Source: Dryocosmus kuriphilus
Taxonomy: Eukaryota > Arthropoda > Insecta > Hymenoptera > Cynipidae
Direction of reading: 5' to 3'
Length of the DNA stretch: 64,000 bases
NCBI GenBank assembly: GCA_038277395.1
Contig: CM076192.1
Span: 55,351,119-55,415,118 of the forward strand
The position numbers and the translations under genes are program-made. Positions 1 to 10,982 of this stretch are shown piece after piece; within the stretch, counting starts at the first letter, position 1, and the number at the start of each line of letters is the position of its first letter. The notes beneath the pieces were generated by a model. That model had not been told where the DNA came from and did not search any database. It saw only the letters and a program-made list of their open reading frames with translations.

Positions 1-977
1 TATACAGTAATGAGTTCAAAAAATTTTACTTGCAAATAAATATTGAAAAATTTTCGAACTACTATTTGAAAAGAGATTTTGAAATTGGTTTCGATTTTAA
101 ATTATGAAGGAAATTAATTTACTTAAGGTACTGCCGGCCTTGAGGAATTTTATCAAAAATAATAAATATATGTATTTGTTTATAACAATTACCATTGATG
201 GCAACTTATTGTGTCAAGATATTATTCTTGAGGCGAAAGGAAATTATTCAACAGAAAACAAAAATTGCTTAAATGGCTTAAAACAACGAAGAATGTTTTT
301 TAAAGGCAATCTATTGTATCTAAATATTATTCTTGAGATGCAAAGAATGATATCAACAAAGTTAAACTTAAAGATTTGATTAGATTATTGTTTTATAAAG
401 TCTTTTTCATTTTTAAGAACAAAGAATATTATTCTCGATATTCTAGCTCTTGGAAAGTGATTTTTGAGGCGATAGATTTTAAAAAGTTGTATCAAGAAGT
501 TTCTAATAATGAAATTCCATTTTCGCGATCTCAATAAAATTTTAAAATTCGTTAAATAATTTTTTTTAACAATTAAATGTAAAATTGATCCTATATTTAC
601 TTCTTACGCTTCTCCAAAATTCTCTTAATTAAGAATCAATAGAAACTTGTACTCATTATCTCGATTGAAATTTACAAATACAGTAACAAAATTATAATAT
701 CAATTCTAAATTACCAATAAAATTTTGATATTTGGTAATTATAACTAAAAATTACTTTTTAAAAATGATATAAATAATAAGTGCTAATATTCTCTGTTTT
801 GCAATATATCGCCGACTATCGTCTATGAAAACCAACGACAAACGATATAGTCGCAACAAATCATTGTAATTTTAATAGTTCGCGATAAAAACGTCTAAAA
901 AGTAATTAAATTTAAAAACTTTCATATACCCAGAGTTATCAATAAATTTTTAAATTAAAAACTTTATTTATTCACGC
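1..977. repeat. Left arm of duplicated unit, copy A
   Basis: AT-rich sequence nearly identical to 12640-13626, differing mostly in homopolymer lengths. It is cut by the window edge, so the unit may extend further left. A 91-codon open frame (104-379) has an imperfect internal repeat of about 90 bp and no recognisable motif, so I do not call it a gene. No histone or transposon coding is evident here. Confidence 0.85.
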
Positions 978-1544
978 AAATCATCATTAGAATACCATCT
1001 CGTCTCTTCGTGTTTCAAACTAGAACTAACCTCCCACTTTGCCCATTAACCAACCATCCAATTTATTTTTAAGACCCAAATAAAATCCACTTTCTATTAA
1101 AAGAATCTATTGTCTATCTTTCAGTATAAAAATTTCTTGCAAAGACTTGCTTGAAACTACTTTTTAGACAATTTTCATTAAAGCTTACCTTCATTAGGTT
1201 AAAGTATACTTGCAAAGAAACAATATTTTCATAGTGTTAATGTTATCTTATCGAGTCTATTTCTTGTCTAATTACGTAGAAAACATCTGTTTAGTGAAAT
1301 CTATATACTTTATTCATTAAAAATGACTCTAATATAACAAAAATGATCTAAAAGTTGCGAAAGCGGTTACGCCCGTCCAATGAAATCGAGCACGAATGAA
1401 CACAAGAGCGAGGTGGTCTTTCTACCGCGTCCGCGCTGTAGCGTGGCATTCGATGTTTCAGGCGCGAACAATATTCTGGTCTATCGAGAAGATACCCTGT
1501 GCTTTTTCTTCGTGATATCAAGAAAAATTTCCATTTTTCAAATA
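978..1544 (+). promoter_or_regulatory. H1 upstream region, copy A
   Basis: This is the 5' flank and leader of H1. A CCAAT box lies at 1377-1381, about 165 bp before the ATG, in the expected orientation. No clear TATA box was found. Positions 978-1465 are missing from copy B, where a LINE replaces them, while 1466 onward is shared. Promoter function is inferred from position and the CCAAT box. Confidence 0.55.
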
Positions 1545-2174
1545 ATGACGGACAAAGTTGAATCATCTGCTGGTGCGGTTGCATCCGCGAAGAAGGCTGC
1601 TGCTCCTAAGGTGAAGAAACCCAAAACCAAACCAAGTCACCCACCAACTGCTGCCATGGTGAACGCCGCCATCAAGGAACTAAAGGAAAGGAGTGGATCA
1701 TCCCTTCAGGCTATCAAGAAATACGTTGCTGCAACTTATAAAGTGGATGCTGACAAGTTGGCTCCTTTCATCAAGAAGTATTTGAAGAGTGCTGTTGCCA
1801 GTGGCAAATTGGTTCAGCCCAAGGGAAAAGGTGCTTCAGGATCTTTCAAGCTCGCAGTGAAAGGTACAAAACCGAAATCTGCCAAGTCTGCTGCATCGAA
1901 GGTTGCAAAGAAACCAGCAGCCACCAAACGCGCAAAGAAGCCAGCTTCCCCGAAGAAGGCAGCTCCCAAAGCAAAGAAGGCTGTTGCCGAAAAGAAGAAG
2001 ACGACAGCTAAAGTTGCTGCTAAACCACCCAAGGCGAAATCAACCATCGCCAAGCCTAAGGTCACCAAGGCTGCTCCCAAAAAAGCAACGAAGGCAGCTT
2101 CTCCAGCGAAGAAGGTTGGTACTGCTGCTCCCAAATCAAAAAAGCCAGCAGCGAAGAAAGTATCAAAGAAGTAA
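1545..2174 (+). CDS. H1: Histone H1 (linker histone), copy A
   Basis: Linker histone that binds nucleosomal linker DNA and compacts chromatin in the nucleus. The protein has 209 residues. A short Lys/Ala/Pro-rich N-tail is followed by the winged-helix globular domain at about residues 31-104, which includes the family signatures MVNAAIKELKERSGSS and KGKGASGSFKL. A 105-residue Lys/Ala/Pro tail follows, with SPKK and SPAKK motifs typical of H1. The frame is open 55 codons upstream, but I chose the ATG at 1545 because MTDKVESS is a normal H1 N-terminus and the upstream part reads as leader. It is intronless and followed by a histone stem-loop, so it is replication-dependent. The protein is identical to copy B. 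Confidence 0.96.
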   Translation: MTDKVESSAGAVASAKKAAAPKVKKPKTKPSHPPTAAMVNAAIKELKERSGSSLQAIKKYVAATYKVDADKLAPFIKKYLKSAVASGKLVQPKGKGASGSFKLAVKGTKPKSAKSAASKVAKKPAATKRAKKPASPKKAAPKAKKAVAEKKKTTAKVAAKPPKAKSTIAKPKVTKAAPKKATKAASPAKKVGTAAPKSKKPAAKKVSKK

Positions 2175-2226
2175 AGAGGAGATAATGTTCTTTTGACATT
2201 TTAAAGCATACTATTCAATAATAAAC

Positions 2227-2242
2227 GGCCCTTTTCAGGGCC
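2227..2242 (+). terminator. Histone 3' stem-loop of H1, copy A
   Basis: GGCCCTTTTCAGGGCC forms a 6-bp stem with a UUUC loop and is followed by ACCAAA. This is the canonical SLBP-binding 3' end of replication-dependent histone mRNAs. It starts 53 bp after the H1 stop codon. Confidence 0.95.
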
Positions 2243-2626
2243 ACCAAATACTTCTGACGTTGGTTTGCCTCTTCAATCAAACATGATGAATTTACTTTGA
2301 AAATACTTCCAATTTTTAAATTTTATTCTTGTCATTTTGTTTCAGCTCTTCAGATTGGAAAAAACGTAAAAAAGTAACTTGATTTGAATAAAATCCAAAA
2401 AGGGGTGAAATTTCATCTATCCCAACTTTTGAGAAAATTTCTATTCTTTAGACTACCCTCCTGTAAGCCAATAAATATTATCTGTTTTTTCAAAAAGTAA
2501 TGTATTCTCACAGGGTGTCTAAGCGTGCGGAAATTGTACGGATTTTATTTTATTTTTCGTTTATACTCGCTTCCCTTTTACGGGTTTTAGAAGACTTCCA
2601 GAACAATTACAAACACGAATATCTCT

Positions 2627-3796
2627 GCCCGGTAATAAGCGTTAAATTGAGAAGAATTAAGAATTTGTATTCTTATGAATACGCGATTTTTCCTCCATCT
2701 AAAAACCCCCCAACGGGAACAGAAAAAGTGCAAATCCCATTCCTCTCAATCGACTTAGCAAAATTTCACAGAAGCGTATTAAAAAGAATTAAAAAGTAGA
2801 AAAACGTAAAAGAAGGAATAGAAAAGCTTAAAATAATTTCACTTTGAGAACGCTATATCGAATTGAAATTTATGGATTGTTTCCTTATTAATAAATATTT
2901 TGTATTATACTGTCATTTTTAATAATTACAGTTTATTTTTAAAGGATTTGAAAATAATTAAAACGAATTCAAGAGATTTAATAAAATGCGCATCTCATTA
3001 TGTACTGTAATTTTATCTTTCTTAATTTTTTTACTATTAATTATTTATTTTCTCAGACATTTCAATAACATTTATAAATAATTATTCTTTACTTATACCA
3101 CAAGGAAAATTATTATAATTATTAAAAATAATTATACCTTATTATCAATTATCTTTACTAATTACTATTACATATTATTTATGATGCATTTATTTAACCT
3201 ACATTTTTCATTATTAAATCGTTTTATAACTTATACATTCGGAAAATATTCAAATTTACAGTTATTTATATTTTAATAATTTATTTAAACGTGTTAAAAA
3301 ATGCATTAATCTCTGCTAACATTGAGGAGAATACATTACAGATGAAATCTATTCAAATGTGTGAATTAAAATAATTTTAATTCGAGAGAGGCAGATTTGA
3401 ATTGATTAGAATTAAAATTTCAAAAGTTATATTTCACATAAAGGAAATAAAACAATTTATTACACATATTTTGTGAACTATTTAGAAGGAATTAAATAAA
3501 CTCAAAATATGACCACTTTTGCGGAATACAAAACATCTCTGTGAGGTGTGCTTACCGGTACAGTTAGAAGGAATTAAATACGAGTATATTGAAAACACGT
3601 TCTCTTTTGGGGAATAGGAAACTACGCGACGGTTGCTATGGAAATAAAAGTGAATTAGTTTCGGAGATATCCTATTTTTTTAATGGCATTTTAGACAAAT
3701 GAAAAAATTGCGCATTCCAAAAACTAAAATAATATTCACTTTTACGCTGAAATCTGAAAATATTAATTTTTCTCTATTCAACGCTTATTACCGGGC
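2627..3796. mobile_element. TIR DNA-element remnant, copy A
   Basis: The 17-mer GCCCGGTAATAAGCGTT (2627-2643) returns exactly inverted at 3780-3796. The inverted similarity continues inward for about 40 bp (2627-2666 against 3757-3796) with few mismatches. This gives a 1.17-kb element with about 40-bp TIRs and an AT-rich interior. No transposase is seen, so it is probably non-autonomous, and I could not define a TSD or superfamily. A 99-codon frame (2500-2799) crosses the left TIR. It is probably not a gene because its ATG is lost in copy B. Confidence 0.55.
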
Positions 3797-3971
3797 GGCC
3801 TCTTTATGAGGGGACCAACATTTTAACGTAGGTTCCATAGTTCTTAGTAAGCTTAAGTATCTATGCATCTAAACAGGCTTTTGTACTCCTATTTTTTCCT
3901 GAGCAAATATTACATAAACCAAAATTGTAACAACTATCAAGACTGAAACTTCTGATATTTTAATAAAATAT

Positions 3972-4130
3972 TAGGGTGGATATCGCAATGTAGGATAGGA
4001 ATCCTAGAACCACGAGAACCCTTGATAGAAGTACATAGTAAACTCCATTGTTAGCCCGACTCACGATTCGAAACCCGGAACCTCTTTCTTGCAAGGCCGG
4101 CGACTACCACCTGAGCCACCGAGGCCTTCC
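3972..4130 (-). mobile_element. tRNA-derived SINE, copy A
   Basis: On the minus strand, an A-box-like TGGCTCAGGTGG (4107-4118) and a B-box-like GGTTTCGAATC (around 4064-4074) have tRNA spacing. They are followed by a non-tRNA body running left to about 3972. These are polymerase III internal promoter elements at the head of a SINE. The right edge is sharp at GGAAGGCC. The left edge is approximate. An isolated tRNA pseudogene is the alternative. Confidence 0.6.
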
Positions 4131-4396
4131 GAATGTTGAAACGATTAAGAAATATAAACTATAAGCTTGATAATAATAAGGACGGGTTTTGGAAACAGAA
4201 ATCAAATCTAAAAAAAAAATCTTATTGAAATAATACGAAGTTTCGCTACGAAAATAAAAGTTTATTGACAACAGCGCAGCTATAAGTTTTGCGCATTATT
4301 AAAATGTGTCTAAGAAAATTATTATTTTCATAATTTTCAGTTATTTTCATGCATGCCAATTTTTGTATTCATTATTTCATGATGCTAAAACAATGC

Positions 4397-7223
4397 TTTT
4401 TTTTTTAAGTTTCCAAAGATATTTATTGATCAATGTATCGTTACATAGTTTCATACAGTATGAAGTAGTTTGTAGTATGTATCCTGGTATCCGTTAAACA
4501 CGCATGAGAGATTAACCTAACTTAGCCTAGTACTGTACAATATTTACATACCTGCAGGAGGTTGGACTCCTATCCCGCGTAGTTTTCCATTAATAAGTAT
4601 ATGATGGGGGAGTTTATGTTTAATTTTGAAGTGTCTTTGCAGTATCTTGGTTCGTTAATGGGATGTGTTTGATTGTATCTATATTGTTCAATTGCTCTTC
4701 ATACCAGGTTTTGGTTAGTTTATAGACTTGATTCTTAATTGTGCTAATGTTATATTTATTATGCAGTTCTCTAATTATTTTGGTGCTCTCTATCATTTTC
4801 AGGAACTTATTTTGTACTGTTTGCAGTTTCTTATAATTTGTTTCGCACGTATTACTCCAGATGGGAGCAGAATATAACATAATAGGTCTGATAATAATTT
4901 TTAGCAATATAGTAGTTTATTTGTGGGACTCAAGCCACTATCTCTACAGAGTTAATGGATACAGTATGCCTATAGTCTTGTATCCTTTTTTACACGCTTC
5001 TCCCACATGAACACTAAAAGTGAGGGTTGCTTCTAAGTGTTGTCTAAGGTATTTGACTACTTTTTTATATTCGATTTCTTTACCATACATATACACAGAG
5101 GGGCGCAGTTTTCTCTTTAAATCTTTTTTTAGTGAAAATGATCAATTCGGTCTTTTCTACGTTGATTTTGACTTTCCACTTAGTATAATAATCTTCTAAT
5201 TTAGTCGTTTGTCTGTTCAGATAACGGATTGCCATATTTCTGTTTAATGAAGTCGCTATAATGGCAGTGTCGTCCGCGAACATTGCCTTTTCAGTATAAA
5301 ATAACACGGACCAAGAATGGATCCCTGGGGTACCCCAGCCTTCACGTTATGATCATCTAAGTATCTATCATTAATCTGAACCTGGAGTTTCCTGTCTTTC
5401 AAGTAACTAATCATGATTTTAATTATATGTAATGGAATATTGAATTTCCTGAGCTTGTATATGAGTCCCTTGTGCCACACCGTATCGAAGGCCTTCGCTA
5501 TGTCTAATAGTAAGAGCGCTCTACACTTATTTTCGTTATAATTAGTGCTAATGCGATTTGTTAGTCTCAAGAGTTGATGAGCCGTACTGCGACCTTGTCT
5601 AAATCCACATTGTTCGGGAATTATTTTTTTGAATGTTTTCTCGTGATCGAGGAGTCTGTTATAAATCATTCTTTCAAATATTTTGCTTAATGTTTGTATT
5701 GGGCTGATTGGTCGATAGCTCTGAGGGAAGAGTTTGTCTTTCTTTGCTTTGTGTATGAGAAGTAAAATTGCCTTTTTGCACGCAGTTGGGAAATACGAAA
5801 GTTTTAAGCGTGAATTGAATAGGTAACTGGTAAGTACTATAATTTTTTTGGGTAGGTTTTTGAGAACTGTATTCGTTATATTATCATATCCCGGAGCTCT
5901 TTTTGGTTGTGTTCTTTGGATCGCTAATTTGACTTCATTCGGTGTAACTAAGTTTATCGTATCTGGGTCAAACTCAGAGCCATCGATTTCATCATACCAT
6001 TGGTTGATAATATTTTCAGTGTAGTCATCACTCATGTCTGTCGTCATTCTGTGTACTTTTTCATACTGGTATGCAAGGACGTTGGCTTTATCTTTGGCTT
6101 GGAATACTAGCCCTTGTGGTCCGTGGAGTATTGGTATTATGTTAGAGCAATTTTTCCTCAGGAGCAGCCAGGGCCTTCTGTCTTTTTGTTCGCCAATGCA
6201 TTTTACGCACTTCGGGGAGTGATTGCAGTGGACAGTATCATGCCCAAATTGTTGACACTGATGGCACTGGGTCGTCCCGGTCGGATTCTTGTCCCTTTCC
6301 ATTCTTATTTTGACGTTGTGGACATATTGGATTCTGAGAATCTTCCCAATTTGTGTAGTTGGACTCACGATGATCAAGTAGAATGGCTGACGCTGATTGC
6401 CATTTCCTTTTCTGTCCCATCTTTATGCAGGTTATGATATATTGGAACGTCCTGTTCCTTGAGGTCCTCCATGATGTCACTGATTGCGAAGTTTGGTAGA
6501 CCCTTTAGTTTTCAGTGGCTTCTCTCCTTTCGCAGCGAATGTGTGGAAACTCAATTTGCATTCGGTGAAAATTTTGATTAACGTAGAGTGATCTTGGTCC
6601 GTTTGGTGTTTGAAGGTGCAGCTTTGGTTATTAATTTTGATCCTTGGCGCGGGCTTCATTTTCTGATTTAGTTGAATAATCAGTACGTTCAGGTTGGTTA
6701 TTTATGAAGTTACCACTATTGGTGATTGTAGCCTAGGCTTACTGATCTCCTGTTCGTAGTTAGGGCAACGGTCTGAAACTTTGCTAGATGTCTCGTGGTC
6801 CATATCTTCTTGATGTTTGTCGCCGGAATTGTGGTCGATCTGCTCAAGCGAGCTATACCTGTTATGAGTAGGTACGGGTAATGATTCCCGAGCTGGTGTC
6901 GCCTTCTTCTTCAGGTTTTTATTTTCCGGTGTTGTTGCAGACTTCCTGTTCCTCAGCATGCTTCTCCTCACAGCTAGTTCCCAGGCTGGTTCTGGGTTCA
7001 TCGTGTTAGTATTGGCGGCCGGCCGGCCGCCATGAGCTTCCGTTGTTGACGCGCGCAGAGCGCCGCCGTCAGTGGAGTGCGAGACAAACACCTTCACTCC
7101 ACTCGATTTGAATTGAGTACTGTTTTCAAAGATTTTTAGACATTTTAGATTTTTAGACGTGCGAAGTACTCACGATCACGGAGAGGATGAGAAAGAATGG
7201 TGACGAGAATGAGAATGACCAGA
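4397..7223 (-). mobile_element. Jockey-like LINE J2, internally deleted, copy A
   Basis: Non-LTR retrotransposon on the minus strand. Its 3' end is a T-run at 4397-4406 (a poly-A tail on the minus strand) and its 5' end lies near 7223. Imperfect TSDs flank it: 4382-4395 (atgctaaaacaatg) and 7224-7237 (atgctagaaaaatg). The order on the minus strand is 5' leader, ORF1 N-terminus (6702-7097), a broken RNA-binding-like segment (6477-6659), one complete zinc knuckle, RT, and RT thumb (4620-4907). The endonuclease is missing. ORF1 contains an 18-bp GC palindrome at about 7017-7034. The element was present before the duplication, since copy B has the same structure. Confidence 0.85.
5080..6480 (-). 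pseudogene. J2 ORF1-RT deletion fusion, copy A
   Basis: The frame from 6377 to 5256 begins with ORF1 residues carrying a CCHC knuckle (CHQCQQFGHDTVHC) and the start of a second one (CVKC). It passes near 6180 straight into the region just before the RT fingers, then RT motifs (SYRPISPIQTLSKIFE, LLDIAKAFDTVWHKGL, GVPQGSILGP). The catalytic box, FADD, lies in the next frame (5080-5307) after a frameshift near 5300. ORF1's C-terminus and the whole apurinic-type endonuclease are absent. One base more than copy B near 6413 breaks the frame upstream. It cannot encode a complete LINE machinery. Confidence 0.8.
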
Positions 7224-7241
7224 ATGCTAGAAAAATGTTCC

Positions 7242-7961
7242 TTTTTTTGTTTTGAATGGATCGAGGGTAAGTCTTCAAAAGACACCCAAGATGGAGCGGG
7301 TAGTGTCGGATTCGCACGGTGCGCTTACCGACTAAAACCATCTCCTCAATAGGGTGCCAACCCGAAGGTTAGTCTCTGAAAGTGAAGAAGGAGGACAGGC
7401 AAGAAAAGAAAGATTGATTTGTTGCAAGAGGGCGGATGAGCTTTAAGATTAGAGATCCTGAAGCTACTAAAGCGGAAAGCGAGGTTTGTTAGAGTAGGTT
7501 GGGTAACCGTTGGGAAGGTGAATAGTTTAATTCTGTTTCTGTGGGAGTTTGGGTTGAGGGGTTATGTATGGGTGAAGGAAAGGATGGGGGTTAGGGAGGG
7601 CTTATGAGGGAACAAGGCCGGCGAACTATGTCGTAGGGTTTTGGAGTGCAAAGGGCTAGTGCCGAGGTAGTGGGATTTGGGTGATCGATAATCGAGTTGA
7701 GGAGGTTTTTAGCGAGTTTGGTGCCTGCTTGAATCGGAGAAACTATTGGGGTTTCCTTGAGGATTTGTTTATTCCTGACAAACCAGGTGATGTCAAGGGC
7801 AGAGCGGAGGAGGCTTATATGAATGTTCCTTGAAGTTTATCCAGGCGGAAAAATACCGTTGCGCCCCAGATTGGGATAGCGTAGGTGCAGATGCTTCTGA
7901 TGATGGCTGAAAAGGCTCTGAACATAGTTTTGTGAGAGACTTTTTCATTGTGAACAATTGT
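7242..7961 (-). mobile_element. 5'-truncated LINE of family J4, copy A
   Basis: A 720-bp 3' fragment on the minus strand. A T-rich tail lies at the left, followed by a 3' UTR block (cttcaaaagacaccc, then tgtcggattcgc) shared with the full J4 copy at 30.5 kb, and then remnants of the RT C-terminus. A perfect 12-bp TSD, gaaaaatgttcc, lies at 7230-7241 and 7962-7973. This is classic 5'-truncated target-primed integration. It landed at the 5' edge of J2, inside J2's own TSD. Confidence 0.85.
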
Positions 7962-7973
7962 GAAAAATGTTCC

Positions 7974-10066
7974 CAAAGATTCATTTTTATATACTGCACC
8001 ATAAAAGACGCATCATGTTTCAATTTTCATAGACTCCTGCTTTCAACAAAAATTTGAAAAATAACACCTTAGGAATGTCAGTAGGTTTTTTGTTCCGTAT
8101 ATTTGAGGATATTTTGATGACAAAAATTCGCTACAAGAAATTGTGATATGCTTGCAGTATAAAAAATGTAAATGCAACAAGTTTTTAAAATACCTCAAAG
8201 ATGTGTGTGTGTGTGTGTGTGTGTTTAAAAAAATGACATTTTTCCAGCTGAAATTAAAAAGATATTTGGTTTTTCTACCTATCAAAAACTGAAAGGAACA
8301 TGTTTTCCACGTAGTTATTTGTGCGTGCTTTTAAATATTTTTTTATAACTTTAAATATTATTTTAAATATCTTGGTACTTCTTACTGATTAAAAAAAAAA
8401 AACACTAGGAAAAAAGATAAGAAGCTGAAAAATTAAAATGAAGCACGTGAGTTTTGTATCTCTTATTTAAATTATCTTTTTTTAGTTAACCTTAAATAAT
8501 ATTTTAAACATCCACGTAATGCATTTCATTATTTTTTATACATCGCTTGGAAAAATGTTTTAAACAACCCAAGGCTTTTTACTGACAAGAAATGAGTTAT
8601 TTTAAATTGTTATTCTAGCTGGTTTAAAAAAATCTTGAATTCTACGGAACTTCAAGTGCTAAAAATACTCGTAAAAAATGTATAAAGTTGAAGAAATGAA
8701 AAATAGATAAACAGGAGAATTTAAGTGACCAATGCCCTTTTTTTGGTGTTTTTTTTTTCTTTGTCATTAAGAAGTTCCGATATGTTTGAAATAATTTGAA
8801 AAGATGGCTCAAAAAAATTTTAAACCTCGAAATGACTATATAGAAAATACATTTCCTTTTCGCTTTTGATTCCTTTTCGACCTTTGATTCCTTAGACCTG
8901 TCAATTTTTTCGAGTATATTTTGATGAGTAGAATACCCTCAGGTATAAAAAATTTTTTTTTTTAGCTTTTCTAGATAAATATAACAATATTCAACATGCA
9001 TGAATTTTGTAATACGCCTTAATGAACACAAAGTTCAAATATAAAAACTTTACTTTTAGCTAACCGCCACACTAAGTTTGGTCTGTCTCCTCCTTTTTTT
9101 TCTGGTTAAAACTTTTATATTTATTTTCAATTTTTGCTTCTTTGCAAAATGATTATAATTCAGGCACACTTGTAAAACTCATTATAAAAGTAGTTTTTCA
9201 CTTGATCTGTTGTAATTCATTTTAAAAAACAAGAAAAGTAAAGGGGAGAAATGTTCTTTTCAGGTTTTTCGACTTCATGCTGAAAAGTATTTAGCTATAA
9301 TTCAAGTTTATAAATCACTAAGACTTTTGTAGTCTGCATGTCTATTTTTCACAATATGATTAGTGATTACTTTCTACTTTATTTCAATTTTCTTCTTGCA
9401 TTTAAGCTTTTCGTCCATAGAATACCTACAAGTGTTTAGGTTCTTAAATTTAAAATTAAAAAGATTGTATGCGTAGTTTCAAAATGGAAATCTGATTTAA
9501 AATGTAAATCTCGTAAAACTGTATAACTTCCAATTGCAACCCATGCTTTATAAACTTGATCATGTAGTTTAAAGTAGTACATGTAAAGGAATTTGAATTA
9601 AAGGTGCCACTATATGTAAATGATGCGAAAATTCACATTGAAATATCTAACAGGAAAGGCGCTCTGAATTAGGAGCGGCATTTTGATAGATATGAGGCCC
9701 GTTTAGATTGATTAAATTCGATCTGCATGCCTGTGAATGATCATAAGTTTCAAGTGAACAATTAAAAATTTGAGGCACTCGCTCAAAATTATCTGAAATT
9801 TAAGCACCGTATGTGTAGCACATATGTAGGAAACTGCTGTAAACCTTTCCTCTTCTTTTTTATTGGGTCAAAAATGTTATATATACTTCGCTTTAATTTG
9901 TGCTTCTTTACAAAATGAATATGCTTTACAGTTGTAAACAAAACACTAAAGTCCGAAAGAAAAGTCGGACGTAAAAATTATACTCCACTCACGAATCAAT
10001 AAACCCCGAACGAATATTAAACCATGCGGCAGAATAAGAAATTACAACCTCGCTAAAAAGTGTGTT
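7974..10066. other. No gene seen; AT-rich spacer before H3
   Basis: About 2.1 kb of AT-rich sequence shared with 24677-26745. It holds a TG microsatellite at 8202-8224 and many A/T homopolymers. Short open frames have no recognisable motif. No TIRs or transposon coding were found by eye. Confidence 0.6.
8202..8224. repeat. (TG)n microsatellite, copy A
   Basis: Uninterrupted TG dinucleotides for 23 nt. The matching tract in copy B (24905-24929) is 25 nt long, so the two copies can be told apart here. Confidence 0.9.
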
Positions 10067-10082
10067 GGCCCTGAAAAGGGCC
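10067..10082 (-). terminator. Histone 3' stem-loop of H3, copy A
   Basis: On the minus strand this reads GGCCCTTTTCAGGGCC, the same SLBP-type hairpin as for H1 and H4. It lies 32 bp after the H3 stop codon. Confidence 0.95.
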
Positions 10083-10114
10083 GATTGTTTGCAAGTGGAA
10101 TAAGAATTAAAGAT

Positions 10115-10279
10115 CTAAGCACGTGCTCCTCGAATACGGCGAGCCAATTGGATGTCCTTAGGCATGATGGTAACACGCTTGGCGTGAATAGCGCACAGGT
10201 TAGTATCTTCGAAAAGTCCAACCAAGTAAGCTTCACTGGCTTCCTGGAGAGCCATCACAGCGGAGCTCTGGAATCGCAG
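10115..10279 (-). CDS. H3: Histone H3, C-terminal part, cut by assembly gap (copy A)
   Basis: The last 54 residues of core histone H3: the end of the alpha-2 helix through alpha-3 and the C-terminus. Landmarks are [27 protein letters not shown] and [12 protein letters not shown]. The remainder falls in the 500-N gap, and the sequence after the gap is not H3, so completeness is unknown. The last residues read GARA instead of the near-invariant GERA: the codon at 10124-10126 is GCA where copy B has GAA. This is an E133A change in mature numbering, and one base explains it. It could be a real variant, a decaying copy or a sequencing error. Confidence 0.9.
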   Translation of the reverse strand: MRFQSSAVMALQEASEAYLVGLFEDTNLCAIHAKRVTIMPKDIQLARRIRGARA

Positions 10280-10779
10280 NNNNNNNNNNNNNNNNNNNNN
10301 NNNNNNNNNNNNNNNNNNNNNNNNNNNNNNNNNNNNNNNNNNNNNNNNNNNNNNNNNNNNNNNNNNNNNNNNNNNNNNNNNNNNNNNNNNNNNNNNNNNN
10401 NNNNNNNNNNNNNNNNNNNNNNNNNNNNNNNNNNNNNNNNNNNNNNNNNNNNNNNNNNNNNNNNNNNNNNNNNNNNNNNNNNNNNNNNNNNNNNNNNNNN
10501 NNNNNNNNNNNNNNNNNNNNNNNNNNNNNNNNNNNNNNNNNNNNNNNNNNNNNNNNNNNNNNNNNNNNNNNNNNNNNNNNNNNNNNNNNNNNNNNNNNNN
10601 NNNNNNNNNNNNNNNNNNNNNNNNNNNNNNNNNNNNNNNNNNNNNNNNNNNNNNNNNNNNNNNNNNNNNNNNNNNNNNNNNNNNNNNNNNNNNNNNNNNN
10701 NNNNNNNNNNNNNNNNNNNNNNNNNNNNNNNNNNNNNNNNNNNNNNNNNNNNNNNNNNNNNNNNNNNNNNNNNNNNNNN
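10280..10779. other. Assembly gap (500 N)
   Basis: Exactly 500 unknown bases, probably a placeholder of unknown true length. It separates the truncated H3 of copy A from hAT-like sequence. Open frames running through it are meaningless. Confidence 1.
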
Positions 10780-10982
10780 TCAGGTTGAAAAAAAAATTTT
10801 TTTTCTTAAAAATAAAACATTTTTTTCTCACAAACAACCGGTTTTTTTAAATAACCGATTTTCAGAAAAAACCGGTTATTTTTGAAAACCGATTATTTAA
10901 GAAACCGGTTAACCGGTTGTAAAACCGGATAACTCAATGATCTATGACTGGTTATGAATTCCAATAACCGCCCAGCCCTACT
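10780..10982. mobile_element. AACCGGTT-rich transposon end, hAT-like
   Basis: Many direct and inverted copies of AACCGGTT-like motifs end at ccgcccagccctac (10966-10979). On the other strand this reads GTAGGGCTGGGCGG, resembling the GGGCTGGGCGGTTA ends common in hAT elements. It abuts a hAT transposase remnant. The left part is lost in the gap. Confidence 0.45.

Noticed and set aside
104..379. 91-codon open frame present in both copies (also 12743-13018) as a possible small gene
   Set aside because: It is conserved only because the whole region is duplicated. It has no motif, is AT-rich, and contains an internal imperfect repeat.
1814..2134. 106-codon antisense frame in H1 (also 18519-18839)
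   Set aside because: It is a shadow of the Ala/Lys-rich H1 tail. The Ala/Phe-rich translation is a codon-composition effect.
2500..2799. 99-codon open frame with a hydrophobic start, possible small membrane protein
   Set aside because: The ATG is destroyed in copy B and the frame crosses the terminal repeat of a DNA element. There is no sign of selection.
10085..10885. Long open frames across the N gaps (also 42848-43868)
   Set aside because: Unknown bases carry no information; only the flanking parts are real.
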